DNA of 24,070 nt, from positions 1,015,296 through 1,039,365 of the forward strand of contig NMRA01000093.1 in the NCBI GenBank assembly GCA_002633005.1, given 5' to 3'. Within the stretch, counting starts at the first letter, position 1; each line of letters starts with the position of its first letter. A program made the position numbers and the translations under genes. Source of the DNA: Phoronis australis (Eukaryota; Phoronida; Phoronidae). Below, piece by piece: positions 18,770 through 24,070 of the stretch. Below the pieces are notes generated by a model that searched no databases, was not told the DNA's origin, and saw only the letters and a list, made by a program, of their open reading frames with translations.

Positions 18770-19405
18770 NTAATACCTGGGCTTACGGGGAATATTTTGC
18801 AACTGATTTTATGTGATTACCTCTTGGATTGATCTAGCTCAATTCAGGTATTTGGGTGTGTCTGGCGGGGCTAACCCACCACTAGATTTGTCTGGCAGTG
18901 TTCATTCGTGATACCTGGGGTTACGGTGAATATTTTCGAACTGGTTTTAAGCGGTTACCTCTTGGGTTGATGTAGCTCAATTTTTAACCCTTTTTGATAA
19001 TCGTCTGGCAGGGGCACCCCACCACTGAAATTGTCTGGCAGCTAACTGTTGTGCCATGATCAGTGATGCTGAACATCGTGCAATTGGTTTCAATCGGCTA
19101 CCTGATAGGTTGATCTAGCTCAATTCAGGTATTTGGGCGTGTCTGGCGGGGGTAACCCACCACTAGATTTGTCTGGTAGTGTTCATTCGTGATACCTGGG
19201 TTTATAGTGAATATTTTGCGACTGATTTCAAGCGGTTACCTCTTGGATTGATCTAGCTCAATTTTTGTACCCTGTATATGTTCGTCTGGCGGGTACTCCC
19301 CACCACTGAAATTGTCTGGCAGTGACCAATTTTGATACAATGGATGACGTAGCAGGTATCGAAGGCAGTTTTAAGTGGTTACCAGAAAAGTTGATCTAGC
19401 TCAAT
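18735..19405 (+). repeat. Tandem core of about 140-bp units, copy 1
   Basis: The motif TTGATCTAGCTCAAT recurs, with GATCTAGCTC (or GATGTAGCTC) at 18831, 18969, 19112, 19250 and 19393, giving periods of 138 to 143. Each unit also carries GTCTGGCGGG or GTCTGGCAG and CCCACCACTAGATTTG or CCCACCACTGAAATTG, and these two types alternate. That suggests a dimeric higher-order unit of about 280 bp. The last unit decays near 19405. The sister copy has only two units. Confidence 0.92.
18770..18770. other. Ambiguous base N at a likely repeat collapse
   Basis: The N falls between ACCTGGCG and TAATACCTGGGC. In the sister copy these flanks are separated by 82 bases (23039-23120). Confidence 0.85.
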
Positions 19406-19516
19406 TTTTTAGTGTAATTCTCTTGGCTCTCCTGATCACACCCACCAGAGCGAACCTGCCAGACAGCCATTTCCAAGCATCAGGATACCCACAGAGCACT
19501 GTGGCACCAAAGAAAA

Positions 19517-19768
19517 TTGGTTACCTTTTCATGCCCAAAAAAGCTCTGGGATCCCGGTCTATTATTGTCCATTGCAGAATCTCCACATTCTGTACAGCCT
19601 AATTTGTCCAGTGCATTTCGTTACAAAGTCAAACAAACAGACAATCCTATTCAATCAACAAGTGACACTGATAATGATTCACCAGAGATTAAATCAAAAC
19701 CTGTAGTCACAAGGACAGGAAGGGAAATCAAGAAACCCTCCAGGTTTAATGATTATATAACTTCTTGA
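19517..19768 (+). pseudogene. 3' tail of a second LTR-retrotransposon pol
   Basis: The last 50 or so codons resemble the end of a gypsy-type polyprotein: a Ser/Asp-rich spacer followed by KPVVTRTGREIKKPSRFNDY, then TGA at 19766-19768. The closing motif has the same layout as LRRSTRVTKALDRLDL at the end of the first element. Upstream, RT and integrase are missing. The fragment joins the 140-bp array at about 19410. No LTR or polypurine tract is evident after it. The family call rests on the closing motif alone. Confidence 0.45.
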
Positions 19769-19867
19769 CAGTAAGTGTGTATTGCTGAGTATCAGTTTGC
19801 AAGAATAGCAACTTTTGTTATTTGATTAGTCTGTTATTGTATGGTTATTTGTTTATTATTTTAGCAC
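19769..19867. other. Gap between two retroelement remnants
   Basis: AT-rich DNA with TTATTTGATTAG-type sequence and no recognised feature. Confidence 0.3.
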
Positions 19868-20905
19868 TTAGCTGATAGTCTTGTTGAGTGAAACATCTGT
19901 TAGGATGGTAATTTGTTTATCGTGGTTAACAGTTGTTAATTCGGGGCCGGTCCAGGTCCGAATTAATCCACGAAAAATAGTGAAAGACTCTGTTCTGCGC
20001 AACACATTCGGTACACTGTTGCGGACCTGAGCAGCCTTGAAGCGAAGATTTTTTAACATATTTAACAGATTTAACTTGAGGAATACCTAAAAGGTTGCTG
20101 TACCGAAAGGAGTAATTGTTTTCTTGCTTCTTTAAGAGTGAAAAATGTGTTTTGGGTGATTTTAAATACTTCTATTGCAATAAGTCATCAGTTTGTGTAG
20201 ATGAAGGGGTGGTTTGTTAACGAGTGAGAGTAGTTGTTCGTGCGTGCCAACGTCGCCGTTGTAAACAAAACGGAGGGCTCTGAGTTGAAGTTTTTCTAGT
20301 GTGAGTGTATTTTCTTTCGAGCAAAAATGCCATGAGAGGGGGCAGTAGTTGAAATTTGAAAGGATGAAAGAGTGACAAATGACAAGTCTGCCGTTTATCG
20401 TAAGGTGGTGTCCAATTCTTCTTAGAACGTTTATTTGCTGTCAGGCTTTTTGCAAATGTCTGAAATATGGGAGTCAAAAGTTAGATTGGTATCAAAGGCT
20501 ATTCCTAGAGGTTTAACTTTCAGTTCACACGGTATGCTTGACAGTTTCCAATGGAGATGCTTTTACAAAATGTGTTCATTTATACTATGCAGATTTGCTT
20601 GGAATTTGTCAGGATTTTCTTGCATGCCATTTACAGCGAACCAGTTGATGAGTGAATCCGGCGCTATCTTGTCTTAGGGTTTTAGTAACGGAGATTGGGT
20701 TGTTGTCTTCTGCGTAGTTGATGAGGGTAGATTTTTTTCGGCACAAAGAAGAACTTGATGTCATTGATCAAGATATTGACAAGAAGGAGTCCGCCTAGGA
20801 TGGATTCTTGAGGAACTCCCTTGTATACTTAGCCCCATTCACTGGAGTGTTGGCCTAGTGTCACTTGTTGTTTCCTGTTGGAGATTCCCAAGAAGGACCT
20901 ACGGC
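19868..20905 (-). pseudogene. 5'-truncated LINE reverse transcriptase, CR1/Jockey-like
   Basis: On the minus strand this is the C-terminal half of a non-LTR retrotransposon ORF2. Near 20880-20760 it reads YKGVPQESILGG and then NILINDI, matching the RT block with PQGS and the following FINDI. The catalytic YADD box appears as YAEDN near 20720 in another frame. Further on come SFILSNFNYCPLSWHFCSKE and LEKLQLRALRFVYNGD, typical of the CR1/Jockey group, then KAAQVRNSVPN and RTESFTIFRGLIRTWTGPE at 19950-20040, the usual end. At least three frames and several stops are involved, so it is dead. The 5' part, including endonuclease, is missing; truncation at 20905 against a tandem array fits normal LINE insertion. 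Confidence 0.85.
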
Positions 20906-20919
20906 ATTGTCATCAAATC

Positions 20920-21616
20920 AGATGGGAGTGGGACCGGCAGCCTAGAAGCACTTAGCATAGATGAACGAGGTACCAACATCTGACCACGGAAGCATTTAGA
21001 GTCCACCTTGAGTATGTACAGAAATGGACGTCTGCCGTTGTCTGCACTCTGGGTGTGACCCCTGGGGGCCATACAAAGGGCCCAAAAATGAGCTAGACTA
21101 GATATTTGAGGTACCAACTAAAACTGATTTAAAACGAACAAAAGTACCGCACTGAACACCAAATGATCCATGACAGACAAATTGTACTCTGGAATGGGTC
21201 CGGCAGAAACCAAAAAAGACCCCCCCCAAAAAAAAATGAGCTAGCACATACATTCGAGGTACCACACAAAACCAATTCCATATGAATCAATACTTCAGTC
21301 ACAGATCACTAAATGCCCTATGACAGACAAATTACTCTCTGGATTGTGCCCGGCAGAAACCCCCACAAATCTCAACCATGGTATGCCATCAAAAGTTTGA
21401 GCTAGACTAGATTTCGAGGTACCGGCCAAAACTGATTTTAAACGAACAATGATGACCCGTATTGGAATGACGTCATCATTCCAATACGGGCCGCCCGTAT
21501 TGGAATTCCAATACGGGCCGTTCAGTCCCGTATTGGAATATTCCAATACGGGCCAGATTCCAATACGGGCCAGAACAGTACCGCACTGAACACCGAATGA
21601 CCCATGACAAATTGAA
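20920..21616 (+). repeat. Tandem array of about 150-bp units
   Basis: The landmark GAGGTACC starts at 20967, 21108, 21256 and 21416, giving periods of 141, 148 and 160. Shared blocks are ATGAGCTAGACTAGAT, AAAACTGATTTAAAACGAAC, GTACCGCACTGAACACC, ATGACAGACAAATT and CCGGCAGAAACC. Units are diverged. The last one is split by the palindrome cluster at 21449-21572. Confidence 0.85.
21444..21577. repeat. Cluster of three palindromes from one 13-mer
   Basis: The 13-mer ATTCCAATACGGG occurs seven times in alternating orientation. Palindromes: 21456-21470 with 21476-21490 (15-bp arms, loop CGTCA); 21493-21518 (26 bp, no loop); 21527-21552 (26 bp, no loop). A lone half lies at 21558-21570. GAACA stands on both sides (21444-21448 and 21573-21577), and the interrupted unit is continuous in the sister units, so the cluster is an insertion of about 129 bases with a likely 5-bp target duplication. 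Confidence 0.9.
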
Positions 21617-22233
21617 TAGGGCTGGGGTGTTTCTCGTTAGTGGGGTCCCGTCGGTCATATTTCCTAAGTCTTAATTTGGCTACGTTGATGAAAAAGCCCT
21701 TGAAGACTGAACATACTCGTGTTTGGTCCGAAATAGTTTGACTTTCGTGGGAGATTAGGGTCGTGGTGTCGGTTTTATCGGGCCTTTTTTGACTAGTGAG
21801 AGGAAAGGTTGGATTGTAGGCCAGAAATTTTTGTACAGTTGGAGCTTTTCATGCTTGGTCGGAGGTTTACGGATCACATCGTCACCACTTGCACACGCCC
21901 TCAATCCACTGTACTTAATTGTTTGGGCTTAAACCACTGGATTGGGGTTGGTAAGACACGCACCAGGTACACGTATACATGCATCGGTTAGCAGCGTGTG
22001 CCTGTGAACAACACTGCTTGGACGGCCGAACCGGCCGGAGCCGAGGTCCGAAGTATCCATTTGCACAGACCCGTTCTCGAAAGGTGAATGGAATTGTTAT
22101 AACAAGGAATAATAGTTACATCAATATGCAGACTTTTTTCAAAATATAAAACGCATGTAAGGGGTGCTGTGTTGTCTCAAGGAAAATTACCTCAGTGATA
22201 CGCTCATGACTTTTCTTTAACTATCTAGTATTA
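21617..22233. other. Unassigned DNA
   Basis: No gene or repeat is recognised. A GC-rich patch with CGGCCGAACCGGCCGGAGCC lies at about 22023. Confidence 0.4.
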
Positions 22234-22460
22234 CAGTGGTGGATCTAGGATATCACTGATAAGGGGGCAATACTTTGTGTCGGGCATCCAGCCCAAAATA
22301 TGGGGGTTCGAATTTCTGAGAAAGTGGACATTTCACTGAAAAATAAACGGAAGACTAAAATACGGAAAAACGATGGTCTGGCTCGGACACCTGACTTGCA
22401 ATAGGGTCTGAGCCCCCGGGCCCCCCCCCACACACACACGCACACACAAACTAAAACTGT
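22234..22460 (+). repeat. Possible dispersed-repeat fragment with C/CA tract
   Basis: CAGTGGTGGATCTAGGAT at 22235 resembles the terminal repeats of common animal DNA transposons that begin CAGTGGCGGATC. No matching far end is found, so it would be a fragment. A run of C (22421-22429) leads into a CA microsatellite (22429-22448). Confidence 0.35.
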
Positions 22461-22695
22461 CCACGTTAAATATTGTTTCAGCCGCATGATAATTACCGGG
22501 GTTTGTTAATAAACTCAATATTTCCTCACGCTCATGCTAGTGTTATGTTTTTGTTTTGCGGCAACCAAGAACTCTCAACGAAAACCACGTGACCGTTTGG
22601 AAATTCCCAGCATAACACGCATTTGGATACCAGTGTACGTTTTCAGTAATTCATTCATCGTTTGAGGCATAAATAGGCTTAGCCTACTCGTTATC

Positions 22696-22785
22696 TTTAT
22701 ATACGTAGTGTGGTCACTTGAACGAAGAAGAAGAAGAAGAAGTACTAGTAGCAAAGTCATGGCTCCGCTACCTTCACCAGTAAGT
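22696..22785 (+). promoter_or_regulatory. Possible core promoter and mini first exon
   Basis: TTTATATA (22696-22703) could act as a TATA box. A GAA repeat (22724-22742) follows, then ATG at 22759 in the context AAAGTCATGGCT. The frame MAPLPSP is directly followed by the donor GTAAGT (22780). The order TATA, about 30 bases, ATG, donor is what a tiny first exon would show. Nothing downstream in the window confirms a gene; the repeat copy begins about 110 bases on. Confidence 0.2.
22724..22742 (+). repeat. GAA microsatellite
   Basis: Six perfect GAA repeats plus one base. Confidence 0.95.
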
Positions 22786-22886
22786 GGATACCTATCGTCG
22801 TCGCAAAAGGTACCCGCTCATCCAAAACCTTTACGGCTAACAGATGGCGCTTTTCATCAATCACGTGTCATTTTATCGCTCAAGTA

Positions 22887-23160
22887 AGACTGTCTGGCCA
22901 GCACAACTAAACAAATCTAGTGCCTAGTGGTGGGTTAGCCCCGCCAGACACACCCAAATACCTGAATTGAGCTAGATCAATCCAAGAGGTAATCACATAA
23001 AATCAGTTGCAAAATATTCCCCGTAAGCCCAGGTATTAAGAATAAATACTGCCAGACAAATCTAGTGGTGGGTTATCCCCGCCAGACACGCCCAAGTACC
23101 TGAGTTGAGCTAGATCAACCCGCCAGGTAACCGCTTGAAACCATTTGCATAATGTCGAGT
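22887..23160 (-). repeat. Tandem core, copy 2 (two units)
   Basis: GAGCTAGATCAA occurs near 22969 and 23106, the reverse complement of the landmark in copy 1. The outer edge is GTCTGGCCAGCACAACTAAA at 22892-22911. Its 18-base part CTGGCCAGCACAACTAAA recurs exactly and in the same orientation at 23986-24003. Confidence 0.9.
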
Positions 23161-23709
23161 CAACATTCTGCATGCAACAAAAGATACTTTACAGACATTT
23201 TTAGCGGTGGGGCAGTAGCGTGCAGAGGTTTGATCGATGTAGGGGCGACTTTTTTAGACGCCCCTATCTCTCTACTCAAATGCATATATCCTGTTCAGGT
23301 ACGTAGCCAGAATGGTGGTTCGAATTTCAAGAACGGTGGATCTTGGTATTTTGCAAACGTCGACACTGTAGAGTTTTCGGTGATGCCTTTGACGCAGCTT
23401 AATTAGGGGGAAGGGAAATCTGTATACACGACGACGATTCATGTTCATGAGATGAGACGGAATTTGTAATACCAGATACGAGGATGCTGTGACGGTTGCT
23501 CGTAAAGAACGGGACACACATTAGGATGTAATGTGGTCCAAAAAGAGAACATTCTCGCGTTATTTCCTGTCAAAGTTTCAAATCAGCCATGCTTAATGAG
23601 TGATCAATTACACCTTATTGCATACTCAGACGGAAATATGAAGCCTAGTTGGCGAATGACTTAACAAAATTGTATATCTGGTTGTATTTTAGCGTGTTAC
23701 TTAATTAAG

Positions 23710-24051
23710 TTGCTTACATCGTTGGAAATGGGGACATCCCACTATTTCGAAAGTTTACTACTCGCCGGTTCACTGACTATTCCGAAGGTTCACTACTTCA
23801 CCGATTCACCACTCCGAAGATTCACCGCTCCAAACATATCTAAACTTTCAGACTCAGATGTGATTTTTGAACTTTTGCATGCTAAAATAAACGATATTCC
23901 GGCTATTAGATGCACCTATACCAAAAACAACGCCCGGGCACTAAAACACTTTGGGTTTTATGTAGACAGTGACCACCGTCTCCAGCTGGCCAGCACAACT
24001 AAAAACGGTAGTCAGAATTCATGCGCATGCGAAATTGCCCGCATGTCCTAA
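23710..24051 (+). pseudogene. Repeat-borne open frame, copy 2
   Basis: A 113-codon frame with LRRFTAPNISKLSDSDVIF and KHFGFYVDSDHRLQLASTT. It corresponds to the minus-strand frame at 17844-18239. The N-terminal part is the 15-bp minisatellite read as amino acids, with one more unit than copy 1. An indel shortly before the end makes the C-termini differ between copies. No known domain. Confidence 0.2.
23728..23838 (+). repeat. 15-bp minisatellite in copy 2
   Basis: Units such as CCACTATTTCGAAAGTTTA, GACTATTCCGAAGGTTCA and CCACTCCGAAGATTCA recur. Copy 1 (18074-18152) lacks roughly one unit present here. Confidence 0.8.
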
Positions 24052-24070
24052 AATGAGTAAACACTTGCAT

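Larger units (their letters stand above)
23161..24070 (-). repeat. Complex repeat, copy 2, non-tandem part
   Basis: Inverted copy of about 17829-18730, running to the end of the window, so its far boundary is not seen. A small hairpin AGGGGCG/CGCCCCT flanks an A/T-rich loop near 23240-23265. It carries the minisatellite and the shared open frame. Confidence 0.9.

Overview
The window looks like non-coding, transposon-rich nuclear DNA of an animal, most likely a marine invertebrate. The support is indirect: AT-rich sequence with no bacterial-style gene packing, GT/AG splice-like signals, a Ty3/gypsy (Mag-like) LTR retrotransposon, a CR1/Jockey-type LINE remnant, several unrelated tandem arrays and many fold-back repeats. 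Phylum cannot be read from the sequence. No intact long protein-coding gene is present. The best host-gene candidate is a short first-exon-like ORF at 10581-10712, downstream of a palindromic NRF-1-like site.

Layout. Bases 1-2430 are AT-rich and unassigned. From 2432 to 4424 lies a long imperfect palindrome: arm A (2432-3171), loop B (3172-3688), inverted arm A' (3689-4424). A second, inverted copy of the loop, B', starts at 4581, is interrupted at 4757 by a Ty3/gypsy element and resumes at 9352. The intact B copy therefore serves as an internal empty-site control for the insertion. The retrotransposon (4757-9346) has short LTRs of about 131-133 bp, a 5-bp target duplication (GTTAC), gag with zinc knuckles, protease, reverse transcriptase, RNase H and integrase. 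It is dead: several frameshifts, at least four in-frame stops, a changed protease active site and a changed RT YxDD motif. Its 5' LTR was itself hit by a 239-bp inverted-repeat (MITE-like) element.

Bases 9736-10580 hold a promoter-like stretch, including a perfect 26-bp-arm hairpin with a 2-nt loop. Bases 10581-10712 encode a 43-codon ORF ending at TAG, directly followed by a consensus splice donor. Bases 10713-14830 look intronic or intergenic, with a TIR element built from roughly 50-60-bp subrepeats (13114-13598) and a weak exon candidate (13763-13872). A satellite of about 190-bp units occupies 14830-15715.

From 17040 on the region is dominated by fold-back DNA: a palindrome of about 400 bp (17139-17560), then two oppositely oriented copies of one complex repeat (17829-19405 and 22887-24070, the latter running off the window). 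Both copies carry a tandem core of about 140 bp and a 15-bp minisatellite. Between them lie the 3' tail of a second retrotransposon ORF (19517-19768), a 5'-truncated LINE on the minus strand (19868-20905), a tandem array of about 150-bp units (20920-21616), and inside that array a cluster of three consecutive palindromes built from one 13-mer. The single N at 18770 sits exactly where the sister copy carries 82 extra bases, so it probably marks a collapsed repeat.

The elements do not cooperate as a pathway. The window records successive insertions: the A/B palindrome is older than the gypsy element, which is older than the MITE in its 5' LTR; the palindrome cluster is younger than the tandem array that holds it.
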